From NCBI GenBank assembly GCA_030828505.1, contig JAURCJ010000004.1:55694-119693 (forward strand): a stretch of DNA of 64,000 bases, written 5' to 3'. Numbering within the stretch: the first letter of the stretch is position 1; every line of letters starts with the position of its first letter. Shown here piece after piece: positions 43,444-52,443 of the stretch. The notes under the pieces are model-generated. The model was not told the DNA's origin and did not search any database. It saw only the letters and a list, made by a program, of their open reading frames with translations. The DNA is from Alphaproteobacteria bacterium. GTDB lineage: Bacteria; Pseudomonadota; Alphaproteobacteria; TMED109. Made by a program: the position numbers and the translations under genes.

Positions 43444-44181
43444 TTAATTATTTTTTATCCATTCTTTTGCTTCATTCAAGGCATTCTGTGTACCTATATG
43501 TAACCATTTACCAGAGTTTTTAATTCCCCAAATTAAATTATTTTTTATAGCTTCATCATAACACATGTTTACGGAGAATTTATTGATCTTTACTTTATCA
43601 ATTACTTTTGGATTTAAAATCTGCCATCCTGTGTAAGCTAGACCATTAACATGCTCTCTATAAATTCTAGAAGGATGATTTTTGTTTTCAGAAGAAAAAT
43701 CACCTCTTCCATTATAACCAATTGCATTTTTAGCATCATCTAAAAGTAACAAGAAATCCATTTTAATTGGATCAAAATTATTGATAAGTTCATTTAGAAA
43801 ATTATCTTTTTTTCTAGGAATAATTATTGAGTCACCATTAATAACTATTATTGGTTGAGTTGTATCTTTTCCTTTTATATTTTTTATAGCTCCACCTGTT
43901 TCTAATATTTCTGACTCTTTTACTATACGAATATTCATAGATTTATTTTTTTTATTATAAACATTTATATAATTTTGTATTTTTTCAGAAAGATAATGAG
44001 TATTAATAAAACATTTTTTTATATTATTTTTTCTAAGCTCTTCCAAAATATAAAAAATTATAGGTTTATTATTAATTTTTATTAATGGTTTAGGAGTGTT
44101 TAATGTTAGGGGTCTTAGTCTAGTTCCAAAGCCTGCTGCTAAAATGATCGCTTGAGATATTTTATTGTTAGTTTCTTTCAT
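43444..44181 (-). CDS. Nucleotidyltransferase, MurU/mannose-1-phosphate guanylyltransferase-like
   Basis: I choose the ATG at 44181 (245 residues), four bases after the stop of the kinase gene; an ATG 15 codons upstream would overlap it and add a poorly fitting N-terminus. The activation motif AAGFGTRLRPLT and TPKPLIKI is that of sugar-1-phosphate nucleotidyltransferases, and VINGDSI carries the metal Asp. Paired with the AmgK-like kinase it matches the MurU/AmgK route that recycles cell-wall N-acetylmuramate to UDP-MurNAc. GDP-mannose synthesis is the alternative. Confidence 0.82.
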   Translation of the reverse strand: MKETNNKISQAIILAAGFGTRLRPLTLNTPKPLIKINNKPIIFYILEELRKNNIKKCFINTHYLSEKIQNYINVYNKKNKSMNIRIVKESEILETGGAIKNIKGKDTTQPIIVINGDSIIIPRKKDNFLNELINNFDPIKMDFLLLLDDAKNAIGYNGRGDFSSENKNHPSRIYREHVNGLAYTGWQILNPKVIDKVKINKFSVNMCYDEAIKNNLIWGIKNSGKWLHIGTQNALNEAKEWIKNN

Positions 44182-44185
44182 ATAA

Positions 44186-45169
44186 TCAGCCGATATATAT
44201 TTTATTTTTAGGAATATACATTTCAATCCAATTAATTATATCTTCTAATCCTTTTTTTTTTGCAGATTCTAAAAATATTCCCATAGCCTTATTAACTAAT
44301 TTTAAGTATCTAGTCTTCTGATCTCTTCTTGCAAGTCTAATAAATATACCTACAATTTTTGCATTTCTTTGTGCAGTAAGAATATTATACTTTTTTATAA
44401 ACTTATTTTCATTTTTGATTTCATTCAATTGTATAAACTTTTGAATAACAATTTTTTTTGTTTTTTTTGATACATTTCTTCTTACATCCTCCAATAATGA
44501 TGATATATCATAGGCCGCATCACCAATTAATGCATCTTGAAAATCAATAATTCCTATTTTTTTTATATTGGTTCTTTCAGGAAGCCAAAATAAATTATCC
44601 GCATGAAAATCTCTTAAGACAAGTTTATCATTTTTTAGTTCTTTGAATAATTCAATCCATAATTTTTCCCATATTTTTATGGATTCATCACTTAATTTAA
44701 TATTTATTTCTTTAAAATACCATTTCACAAAAAGGTTTAATTCTTGTAGTAAATATTTTTTGTCATACTTTGGTAATTCTAAATTAGGGCTTAAACTCTG
44801 AATATGTGATAAACATTTTATAGCGTTAGTATATAATAATTCTTCTGATATATTTTCTTTTATTGCCTTATTAAAAGTTAAGTTGCCAAAATCCTCTATT
44901 AAATATAAACCTTTTTTATGATCAGTTTTAATAATTTCTGGGGCAGATAAACCAATTTGCCTAAGGTAATTTGCAACTTTTATAAATTCATAGTTTTTAT
45001 TTTCAGGTGCCTTTGATTCCATTAATAATAAACTATTACTCATTCTATAATAATTTCTATTAGATGCATCCTGCGGTATGCTTTCTAATATATGATTAGA
45101 AATTTTGTTTTCTTGTAAAAATATTTCAATATTATTTTTATTTTTAATATCAAACGGTATATTAAGCAT
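44186..45169 (-). CDS. Aminoglycoside phosphotransferase-family kinase, AmgK-like
   Basis: A 327-residue kinase of the APH fold. The catalytic loop LRDFHADNLFW and the metal-binding IIDFQDALIGDAAYD are complete, and the start region (SNRNYYRM) forms the nucleotide loop. The gene lies between the MurU-like gene and tsaE, an alphaproteobacterial arrangement in which it phosphorylates amino sugars (MurNAc/GlcNAc) for peptidoglycan recycling rather than antibiotics. One base separates it from tsaE's stop. Confidence 0.85.
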   Translation of the reverse strand: MLNIPFDIKNKNNIEIFLQENKISNHILESIPQDASNRNYYRMSNSLLLMESKAPENKNYEFIKVANYLRQIGLSAPEIIKTDHKKGLYLIEDFGNLTFNKAIKENISEELLYTNAIKCLSHIQSLSPNLELPKYDKKYLLQELNLFVKWYFKEINIKLSDESIKIWEKLWIELFKELKNDKLVLRDFHADNLFWLPERTNIKKIGIIDFQDALIGDAAYDISSLLEDVRRNVSKKTKKIVIQKFIQLNEIKNENKFIKKYNILTAQRNAKIVGIFIRLARRDQKTRYLKLVNKAMGIFLESAKKKGLEDIINWIEMYIPKNKIYIG

Positions 45170-45622
45170 TTAATTATTATTAAAACCTTCCAATTTTTCT
45201 AAAAGTTCCTTTCTCCCATTTATTTTTATTAACCTTCTGTTTCCTGTAATATCTTTGATAGTAATTTCTATTTTTTTATTAGGAATTAGGTGCTCAATTA
45301 TTTCAGGCCATTCTATTAATATAATTCCCTTATTGAAAGCCTCTTCAAGGCTTAGATTCCAGACATCTGCCGGATTTTCTAATCTATACATATCATAATG
45401 CCAAATTACATTATTAGCATATTCATATGTAATTAGCATAGGAAAAGTTGGACTTAAAATTTTATCGGATTTAGTAAAATATTTGATAAATGCTCTTGCT
45501 ATAGACGTTTTACCTGATCCTAAGTTACCTTTCAAGCAAAAGATATCATCTTGTCTAGTTATTTGGGCAAGTTTTTGGCCAAATTTATTAGTATCCTTAA
45601 GATTATTTAATATAAATTCCAT
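45170..45622 (-). CDS. tsaE: tRNA t6A-modification ATPase TsaE
   Basis: A 150-residue P-loop protein needed with TsaB, C and D for the t6A37 modification of ANN-decoding tRNAs. Walker A GNLGSGKTS is at residues 32-40; the family motifs SPTF and YHYDMYRLENPAD-like (WHYDMYRLENP) and the switch ILIEWPE are clear. The end of the frame is one base before the kinase start. TsaB/D are elsewhere. Confidence 0.95.
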   Translation of the reverse strand: MEFILNNLKDTNKFGQKLAQITRQDDIFCLKGNLGSGKTSIARAFIKYFTKSDKILSPTFPMLITYEYANNVIWHYDMYRLENPADVWNLSLEEAFNKGIILIEWPEIIEHLIPNKKIEITIKDITGNRRLIKINGRKELLEKLEGFNNN

Positions 45623-45643
45623 AAACTTATTTTAAAAATACTC

Positions 45644-46939
45644 CTAATATCTATAGTGATCAGGTTTAAATGGTCCTTCAGTCTCTAAGCCAAGGTATTT
45701 TGCTTGCTTTTCATTTAACTTTGTTAATTGGGCACCTACTTTATTTAAATGTAGTAAAGCTACTTTTTCATCTAGTTCTTTTGGCAATGTATATACTCTT
45801 TTTTCATAGTTTTCATAGTTTTCCCATAATTCTATTTGAGCTAGAACTTGATTAGTAAAAGATGCACTCATTACAAAACTAGGATGCCCTGTCGCACACC
45901 CTAAATTTACTAACCTACCTTCAGCTAAAACTATAATTTTTTTACCATCAGGAAATGTTACTTGATCTACTTGAGGTTTTATTTCTTCCCATTGATAATT
46001 TTTTAAGCTAGCTATTTCTATTTCTGAGTCGAAATGTCCAATATTACAAATTATGGCCCTATCCTTCATTTCTCTCATATGATCAATATTTATCACATCA
46101 CAATTTCCAGTTGCTGTAACAAAAATATCTGCAGTTTTTGCCGCATTTTCCATTGTTACAACTTCATATCCTTCCATAGAAGCTTGAAGAGCACATATAG
46201 GGTCTATTTCTGTTACTAAAACACGTGCCCCCGCATTTCTTAAAGAGGCTGCGGAACCTTTTCCAACGTCTCCATATCCTGCTACAACAGCCACCTTGCC
46301 TGACATCATTACATCAGTAGCTCTTCGGATGCCATCAACCAAACTTTCTCGACAGCCATATAAATTATCAAATTTAGATTTTGTAACAGAATCGTTTACA
46401 TTTATTGCAGGAACTAACAGGCTGTTGTCTTTTTCCATCTCATACAACCTATGAACACCAGTAGTAGTTTCCTCACTTAGTCCTTTAATATTTTTTAATA
46501 ACTCAGGATATTTTTCATGCATTATTTTTGTTAAATCTCCGCCATCATCAAGTATTAAATTAGGTTTCCAATCTTTCGGTCCAGTTATAGTTTTTTCAAT
46601 ACAGTCCCAAAACTCTTCTTCAGTCTCTCCCTTCCAAGCAAAAACAGGAATATTAGTTTTAGCTATGGCAGCTGCTGCATGGTCTTGTGTAGAAAATATA
46701 TTACATGATGACCATCTTACTTCGGCACCTAAAAAAGTTAATGTTTCTATTAAAACTGCAGTTTGTATAGTCATATGAAGACAACCAACGATTCTTGCGC
46801 CTTTTAGTGGTTTTCTATCTTTATATTCTTCTCTTAAAGCCATTAATCCTGGCATTTCGGTCTCAGCTATCTCTATTTCTTTTCGGCCCCATTCAGCTTG
46901 TGTGATGTCGGCTACCTTGAAGTCTGTAAATGTACTCAT
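45644..46939 (-). CDS. ahcY: Adenosylhomocysteinase
   Basis: A 431-residue NAD-dependent enzyme splitting S-adenosylhomocysteine to adenosine and homocysteine, which keeps SAM methylations running. The NAD site is [14 protein letters not shown]; the substrate residues lie in [13 protein letters not shown], in SVTKSKFDN, and at the C-terminal end KPDHYRY. It is 13 bases downstream of ptsN, so no riboswitch is possible between them. The tsaE gene follows after 21 bases. Confidence 0.98.
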   Translation of the reverse strand: MSTFTDFKVADITQAEWGRKEIEIAETEMPGLMALREEYKDRKPLKGARIVGCLHMTIQTAVLIETLTFLGAEVRWSSCNIFSTQDHAAAAIAKTNIPVFAWKGETEEEFWDCIEKTITGPKDWKPNLILDDGGDLTKIMHEKYPELLKNIKGLSEETTTGVHRLYEMEKDNSLLVPAINVNDSVTKSKFDNLYGCRESLVDGIRRATDVMMSGKVAVVAGYGDVGKGSAASLRNAGARVLVTEIDPICALQASMEGYEVVTMENAAKTADIFVTATGNCDVINIDHMREMKDRAIICNIGHFDSEIEIASLKNYQWEEIKPQVDQVTFPDGKKIIVLAEGRLVNLGCATGHPSFVMSASFTNQVLAQIELWENYENYEKRVYTLPKELDEKVALLHLNKVGAQLTKLNEKQAKYLGLETEGPFKPDHYRY

Positions 46940-46951
46940 AATAATCCTTAT

Positions 46952-47425
46952 TTATATTTCATTAGTTATAATTGCATAGACTGTTTCTTTATCTAAAGCT
47001 GCTCGAATGTTTTGTAAAGTTTTCTTTTGAATTAGTAATCTTGATATATGCGCTAATTCATTTAAATAAATAGGTATATCGTTAGTTGGTGATATTAGAA
47101 AAAATATAATGTCAACAGGTTCATTATCAATAGAATTATAATTAATAGGCTTACTCAGTTTTAGAAATATGCCTATTGATTTTTTAATAATTGATAATTT
47201 AATATTAGGGAGGGCTATACCGAACCCAACACCAGTATTCTCAATTTTTTCTTTTTTTAAAAGTAGGCTAAAAATTTCTTTTCTCGAAACGTGAGTATTA
47301 GTTTCTGCAATTAAAGATATTTCATTTAATAGTTGTTTTTTATTATTAATATTATGTAAAAAATAGATATTTTCTTGGTTTAATATTTTTGACATTTTAA
47401 TTTTATTAGTATTTTTTATATTCAT
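46952..47425 (-). CDS. ptsN: PTS IIA-like nitrogen-regulatory protein PtsN, phospho-histidine missing
   Basis: A 157-residue EIIA-Ntr fold; a start at the internal ATG (47395, MSKILNQENI) would match other PtsN N-termini better. The fold is recognisable from SRKEIFSLLLKKEKIENTGVGFGIALP and the NEPVDIIFFLISP segment. In other PtsN proteins the motif is GIA(L/I)PH with the phosphorylated histidine; here it reads GIALPNIK, with Asn74 (AAT codon) instead. PtsN should thus be unphosphorylatable and locked in one state. It lies 50 bases downstream of rpoN, its standard partner. Confidence 0.85.
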   Translation of the reverse strand: MNIKNTNKIKMSKILNQENIYFLHNINNKKQLLNEISLIAETNTHVSRKEIFSLLLKKEKIENTGVGFGIALPNIKLSIIKKSIGIFLKLSKPINYNSIDNEPVDIIFFLISPTNDIPIYLNELAHISRLLIQKKTLQNIRAALDKETVYAIITNEI

Positions 47426-47475
47426 TAATTTATTTTCTGCTATATTATTAATTTATTTTTTTTTTATTATAATAA

Positions 47476-48759
47476 TTATAGATTATTATTTTTTGACCGG
47501 ACTATAGAGTTGGCTATATTTAAACTCTCTCTATATTTTGTTACTGTTCTTCTTGCAACTTTTACATTTTGTTTTATTAATATATCAACTATATTTTTAT
47601 CACTATAAGCAATATCTGTATTTAATTCTTGTTCAATTATTTTTTTTATTTTTGCTTTAATTGCTATTGCTGAATTATTTTTATTAGTTTTACTTGTAAA
47701 AAAATAACTTAATGGCAATGTAATATTATTAAACTTTATATACTTGTTTTTAACCGCTCTACTAACTGTACTTTCATTCATAAAAGTTTTTTTGCTAATT
47801 ATTTTATGAGTTAATGGCAAGATTTCTTCCTCCCCATCAAAAAAAAATTTTTTTTGGTAATTTAAAATTTTATTAGCTATTAAAAAAAGAGTATTGTTTC
47901 TCCTATTTAAATTACTTTGAAGCATTTTACCGTGTGCAATACAATTTTTTAAATAAGTGCTTATATCTTTAGTCTTTAAGTGTTTTTGCTTTATTTTAAT
48001 TTCACTAATATATTTTTCATCCAATAATACTTCATATTTATTTATATTGGTTAAAGTGCATTTGATATTATTATTATTTTTTTCAACAATAATATCTGGT
48101 ATAATTCTTTCTATTTTTTCTTCGCTAAGACTATCTATAGGAGTAGGCTTTAAAGACCTAATATTATTAATTATTTTAATAATATTATCTTCCTTTAAGT
48201 CACATAGTTTAGCTATTTTTTTATAATTACCGGTTGCAACATCTTTAAGGTTATGAATTACTATTTTATAATGTGCATTATATATTTTATTTCTTTTTAA
48301 TTGAAAAATTAAATACTCTTCTATATTTTTTGAAAAAATCCCTTCAGGGTCTAATAACTTAAGCTTATTTAAAATGAATTTTGATTGTGCTTTAGAAGTA
48401 TTAGTTATTAATGCAGCTTCTTTTGTAGATAAGTTACAAAAACCTTTATTGTTAAGATTTTCTATGTAAACCTTAACGAGTTTTTGCCCCCAAGAGTTTA
48501 TAGAAAGAAATGAACTTTGTTGGTATAGCCATTCTTTGATGTTAAATTCTTCTGAATAATTTTCAATGTTATTATTTTCATCAGTTTCATTATATTTCTT
48601 CGATGAAATTAAAAAAGGATTTTTTTCTATCTCAGAACGTGTATAAACTTCTAATTCATTAGCTGACATTTGCAAAATTTTAATTGCATTAATAAGATTA
48701 GAATTTATTTTTTGATTAATTTTAAGACTTGGTATCTGTGAAATATTTTGTTTAAACAT
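47476..48759 (-). CDS. rpoN: RNA polymerase sigma-54 factor
   Basis: A 427-residue sigma factor for promoters needing ATP-driven enhancer-binding activators. The N-terminal activator-interacting region has SLKINQKINSN and NAIKILQMSANELE; the core-binding and HTH part contains ESTVSRAVKNKYI; the -24 recognising RpoN box ARRTVTKYRE lies at residues 402-411 with one change from ARRTVAKYRE. It is a little shorter than usual (460-500), mainly in the acidic region II. It follows lptB by 11 bases in the standard lptC-lptA-lptB-rpoN order. Confidence 0.95.
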   Translation of the reverse strand: MFKQNISQIPSLKINQKINSNLINAIKILQMSANELEVYTRSEIEKNPFLISSKKYNETDENNNIENYSEEFNIKEWLYQQSSFLSINSWGQKLVKVYIENLNNKGFCNLSTKEAALITNTSKAQSKFILNKLKLLDPEGIFSKNIEEYLIFQLKRNKIYNAHYKIVIHNLKDVATGNYKKIAKLCDLKEDNIIKIINNIRSLKPTPIDSLSEEKIERIIPDIIVEKNNNNIKCTLTNINKYEVLLDEKYISEIKIKQKHLKTKDISTYLKNCIAHGKMLQSNLNRRNNTLFLIANKILNYQKKFFFDGEEEILPLTHKIISKKTFMNESTVSRAVKNKYIKFNNITLPLSYFFTSKTNKNNSAIAIKAKIKKIIEQELNTDIAYSDKNIVDILIKQNVKVARRTVTKYRESLNIANSIVRSKNNNL

Positions 48760-48770
48760 TTTATATTTAA

Positions 48771-49526
48771 TTATAAATTAAATTTCTCACCTAAATATAC
48801 TCTACGAACATTCTCATCTTCTATTATTTCAGAAGGTTTACCATTCATTAATATTTTACCATCGTGCATAATATACGCCCTGTCAATTAGTTCAAGTGTT
48901 TCTTTAACATTATGATCTGTTATCAGAACTCCTACACCTCTATCTTTAATATGTTTAATTAATTCTCTTATTTCTTCTATAGCTATTGGATCGATACCAG
49001 CAAGAGGTTCATCTAACAATATAAAAGATGGTTGCATTGCTAAAGTTCTAGCTATTTCTACTTTTCTTCTTTCTCCTCCCGAAAGTGATAGGCTAGAAGC
49101 TCTCCTTAAATGAGTTAAAGAGAACTCAGCTAATAGTTCTTCTAAATGTAGTTCTCTTTCTCTCCTATCTATAATATTAAGAGCTAAGATAGCTCTTATA
49201 TTCTGTTCTACAGACATACCGCGAAATATTGATATTTCTTGAGGTAGATAGCCTATACCGGCTTTTGCTCTTTTATATATTGGCATATCAGTTATATTTT
49301 TATCGTTAAGTAAAATTTTTCCATAATCTGGTTTTATTAGACCACATATCATATAAAAACAAGTTGTTTTTCCTGCCCCGTTTGGGCCTAAAAGACCAAC
49401 TGCTTCCCCTCTTTGAATTTCTAAAGATACGCTTCTAACTGCTGGTTTTTTACTATAGGATTTACCTAAATTAGTAATAATTAAACCATTATTTTTTACA
49501 ATAAGTTTTGGGTTATTGTTCATCAT
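48771..49526 (-). CDS. lptB: LPS export ABC transporter ATPase LptB
   Basis: A 251-residue ATPase driving LPS extraction from the inner membrane with LptF/G. Walker A GPNGAGKTT lies near residues 43-51, the signature LSLSGGERRK near 147-156, Walker B FILLDEP near 169-175, and the H-loop DHN. It overlaps lptA by 14 bases. LptF and LptG are elsewhere. Confidence 0.97.
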   Translation of the reverse strand: MMNNNPKLIVKNNGLIITNLGKSYSKKPAVRSVSLEIQRGEAVGLLGPNGAGKTTCFYMICGLIKPDYGKILLNDKNITDMPIYKRAKAGIGYLPQEISIFRGMSVEQNIRAILALNIIDRRERELHLEELLAEFSLTHLRRASSLSLSGGERRKVEIARTLAMQPSFILLDEPLAGIDPIAIEEIRELIKHIKDRGVGVLITDHNVKETLELIDRAYIMHDGKILMNGKPSEIIEDENVRRVYLGEKFNL

Positions 49527-50010
49527 TTTTATTTACTTTTTTAGGTAAAAAACGCATTTTTACTTTATTATTATTTTTAGCACTTGTAATTTGACTTATT
49601 CCTGTATTTAAATCCATTACAAGTAATTCACCTATCATTATATTATCATCTCTTTTAAGTGTGACTGTATCTTCTATGATTATATTGTTTTCAATAAAAT
49701 CATATTTAGCATTTTTCCCCGTTGCAACTTCTGTTTTATTAGTAAAAATTACGTTTCCTTCTGCTTCTATTAAAATAATTTCATTATTATCTTCTTCATG
49801 GTCTAAGTGGACAATTAATTTGTTAGCAGTAATTTTTTTATCACCTTGGGTTGCTATAGCATTTCCTATTGCATAAGCAATTTTTTTATCATCATTCCAC
49901 TGCATTTCATCTGCAATAATATCAACGGGGATTACTTCATTTGCCACTACGCTTTGGTTTATAAAAAATAAAATACAAATAATACTAAGGTTTTTTATTA
50001 TTAATTTCAT
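49513..50010 (-). CDS. lptA: Periplasmic LPS-transport protein LptA
   Basis: A 165-residue OstA-like beta-jellyroll protein. A signal peptide covers roughly residues 1-23 (cleavage after VVA). The body carries the family pattern DIIADEMQWNDDKKIAYAIGNA and EAEGNV. It bridges LptC and the outer-membrane LptD to carry LPS through the periplasm. It overlaps lptC by four bases and lptB by 14. Confidence 0.92.
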   Translation of the reverse strand: MKLIIKNLSIICILFFINQSVVANEVIPVDIIADEMQWNDDKKIAYAIGNAIATQGDKKITANKLIVHLDHEEDNNEIILIEAEGNVIFTNKTEVATGKNAKYDFIENNIIIEDTVTLKRDDNIMIGELLVMDLNTGISQITSAKNNNKVKMRFLPKKVNKNDEQ

Positions 50011-50666
50011 TTAATATTACCTTTATTATTACTTAGAGAAAGTACAGGCCTTCCTTTTAGTCTTATATTTGAATCATCTAAATTATAAATAAAACCTTTA
50101 CCATTTATAGACCCCCAATTTCCATTAACAGTAACAGCATCATCACTTTTAATTATATTATTATTTACTATATATGTCAGGTTCTTAGTATAAAATTTTG
50201 TTCCTTTAGGAGATTCTATAATTACATTTTTTATAAGTTCTAAAATTTGTTTATTATTATCTAATATACCCTTTGTGGCATAAAAATAAATATCTTTTTT
50301 ATTTGATAACTTATAATACCCTTCAGGCTTTTTTAGTATTATTATCGCTGAATTTGAAGCATCTCTTTTTGCTTCAATTGATTTCAAAGTAAAAACTGAG
50401 TTATTTTTATTTTTAAATAATATAATAGGTTTCAACAATGTATCTGTTTGGTTAGTATTTTGACCATGGCCTAAATTCAATATTTCCTTATTAGGAACTT
50501 TTTGCCACCATTTTAAAACTATTATCACTGATAATATTATTAGTGAAAGAAATATAATTTTTAAAATATATTTATTATTACTCAAATTACTAGAAATATT
50601 TTTTTCTCGTTTTTGGACATTATTTATCCAAGATTTATGAAAAGATTTATTTTGCAATTTCATCAC
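50007..50666 (-). CDS. lptC: LPS export protein LptC
   Basis: A 219-residue protein with a single N-terminal membrane helix (about residues 33-50, YILKIIFLSLIILSVIIVLK) and a periplasmic LptC-type beta-jellyroll (ATKGILDNNKQILELIKNV, GSINGKGF). It receives LPS from LptB2FG and passes it to LptA. Its ATG overlaps the kdsD stop, and its own stop overlaps the lptA start (ATGA-type). Confidence 0.9.
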   Translation of the reverse strand: MMKLQNKSFHKSWINNVQKREKNISSNLSNNKYILKIIFLSLIILSVIIVLKWWQKVPNKEILNLGHGQNTNQTDTLLKPIILFKNKNNSVFTLKSIEAKRDASNSAIIILKKPEGYYKLSNKKDIYFYATKGILDNNKQILELIKNVIIESPKGTKFYTKNLTYIVNNNIIKSDDAVTVNGNWGSINGKGFIYNLDDSNIRLKGRPVLSLSNNKGNIK

Positions 50667-51625
50667 TATTTAGTTTTTATACAATCGTGAATATGAATAA
50701 TTCCAGCTGGATTTTTTGATTTTTTATTTAAAACAAATAAAGCAGTTATTTTATTATCGTTCATCATTTTTATTGCACTCTTAATATTTTCTTCGGGCTC
50801 AATACTAAGAGGATTTTTAGTCATTACTTCATCTATAGACATGTCTATAAAATTTTTAGTAATATTTCTTCTTAAATCTCCGTCAGTAATAATACCAATT
50901 AAATCTTTATAATTATTTATTATTCCTACACAACCAAAGCCATATGAAGTCATCTTTAATAGAGCATCCCGCATGGTACCTTTATAGCCTATTAGAGGAA
51001 TTTGAGATTCTACATGCATTAAATCTTTCACTTGTAATAGACTGTGGCCCAGCATCCCTCCTGGATGGAACTGTTTAAAGTTATTTTCATTAAATTTTTT
51101 TTTCAGCATCAGCTCCATTGCCATACTATCGCCAAGTACAAGCATCATAGTAGTTGAAGTAGTTGGAGCTAGGTTTATAGGACATGCCTCAGGAATTTTG
51201 GGAATTAAGCAAGTAATATTAGAGTTGTTAGCAAGAAAACTATTTGGATTAGATGTAATAGCTATAAGCTTTATTTTATTTTTTACTGCGTAATTTATTA
51301 TAGGATACATTTCTTTTGTTTCACCTGATTTAGATAAAGCAATTAAAATATCATTATGTTGAATTAAACCTAAGTCTCCATGACTAGCCTCATTACTATT
51401 TATATATAATGATGGCGTACCTGTTGAAGATAGTGTTGCAGACAATTTTAAACCGATATATCCACTCTTACCAATTCCAGTAATAACAATTTTACCTTCA
51501 GCTTTTGATATTAGGTTTACAGCTTTAATAACGGAATCATCTATTGAATTTTGAAGCTGCATTATAGCATTTACTTGCTGTTTAATACTACTTTTCATAG
51601 AATTAAGTTGTTTAGAATATGACAA
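50666..51625 (-). CDS. kdsD: Arabinose-5-phosphate isomerase (KdsD/KpsF)
   Basis: A 319-residue enzyme producing arabinose 5-phosphate for KDO of LPS. It has an N-terminal SIS sugar-isomerase domain (VITGIGKSGYIGLKLSATL, NEASHGDLG) and two C-terminal CBS domains (VMTKNPLSIEPEENI). The start is TTG at 51625, supported by GGAG eight bases before it; an ATG is nine codons further in. Linked with lptC-lptA-lptB as in other proteobacteria. Confidence 0.95.
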   Translation of the reverse strand: MSYSKQLNSMKSSIKQQVNAIMQLQNSIDDSVIKAVNLISKAEGKIVITGIGKSGYIGLKLSATLSSTGTPSLYINSNEASHGDLGLIQHNDILIALSKSGETKEMYPIINYAVKNKIKLIAITSNPNSFLANNSNITCLIPKIPEACPINLAPTTSTTMMLVLGDSMAMELMLKKKFNENNFKQFHPGGMLGHSLLQVKDLMHVESQIPLIGYKGTMRDALLKMTSYGFGCVGIINNYKDLIGIITDGDLRRNITKNFIDMSIDEVMTKNPLSIEPEENIKSAIKMMNDNKITALFVLNKKSKNPAGIIHIHDCIKTK

Positions 51626-51655
51626 TTTATAGCTCCAGATTCATATTATACGTTG

Positions 51656-52273
51656 TTAGTGATCAAATATATCAGGTTCATTCCATCCATTTAAGTCTAA
51701 ATATGCTCTAGTTCCAATGAACTGAAATAGCTTTTCTGCTAACTCATTTCTATTTTCCCGTTTTAATATTATATCTAGTTCATTTTTAATTTTATGAAGA
51801 TACAATACGTCGGATGCAGCATATACTAATTGTTCATGACTTAGTTTAGAGTTTCCCCAATCTGAACTTTGTTTTTGTTTCGATATATCTACATTAATCA
51901 GCTCTTTGCATAATTCTTTAAGTCCATGCCTATCAGTATAAGTTCTAATTAATTTTGAAGCTATTTTAGTACAATAAATATTTTCACACATTATACCCAT
52001 ATTATTGTATATGGCAGCCAGATCAAATCGAGCATAATGGAATATTTTTTTTATATTTTTGTTTTTTAATAATTTTTTTAATATCGGGTATGATGAATTT
52101 TCTTTTATTTGAACTAAATGTGCATAGTTATCACCGTTTGAAATTTGAACTAAACATAACCGGTCTCTTCTAAAGTCTAAACCCATAGTTTCAGTATCAA
52201 TAGCTATACAACTAGAGAACTCTAAATCATTTGGTAAGTCATTATCATACAAAGTATAATTGTTTTCTTGCAT
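51656..52273 (-). CDS. rnd: Ribonuclease D, short form
   Basis: A 205-residue 3'-5' exoribonuclease consisting only of the DEDDy catalytic domain, without HRDC domains, as usual in alphaproteobacteria. Catalytic motifs: IDTETMGLD, FHYARFDLAAI, and YAASDVLYL (Tyr-x3-Asp). It trims tRNA and other stable RNA 3' ends. A Shine-Dalgarno GGAG precedes the ATG. kdsD follows 30 bases later. Confidence 0.95.
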   Translation of the reverse strand: MQENNYTLYDNDLPNDLEFSSCIAIDTETMGLDFRRDRLCLVQISNGDNYAHLVQIKENSSYPILKKLLKNKNIKKIFHYARFDLAAIYNNMGIMCENIYCTKIASKLIRTYTDRHGLKELCKELINVDISKQKQSSDWGNSKLSHEQLVYAASDVLYLHKIKNELDIILKRENRNELAEKLFQFIGTRAYLDLNGWNEPDIFDH

Positions 52274-52443
52274 ATTTACTCCATTAAAAATAATTTTATA
52301 TTATCTTTTTAAATTCACCTAGCTAAATTAAATATCATTAAATATTTTTAATATAATAAAAGCTTTTATATGCATTTTCTTTTTTACTTTTATTTATTAT
52401 ATAATTATGTATATAAAATTTATTATTTTAGAAAGGTTTATTT

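Noticed and set aside
44182..44226. Upstream start for the MurU-like gene
   Set aside because: It would overlap the kinase gene by 41 bases and add residues that do not match nucleotidyltransferases, which begin just before the AAGFGTR motif.
46940..46951. SAH or SAM riboswitch before ahcY
   Set aside because: Only 12 bases separate ahcY from ptsN, too short for any riboswitch.
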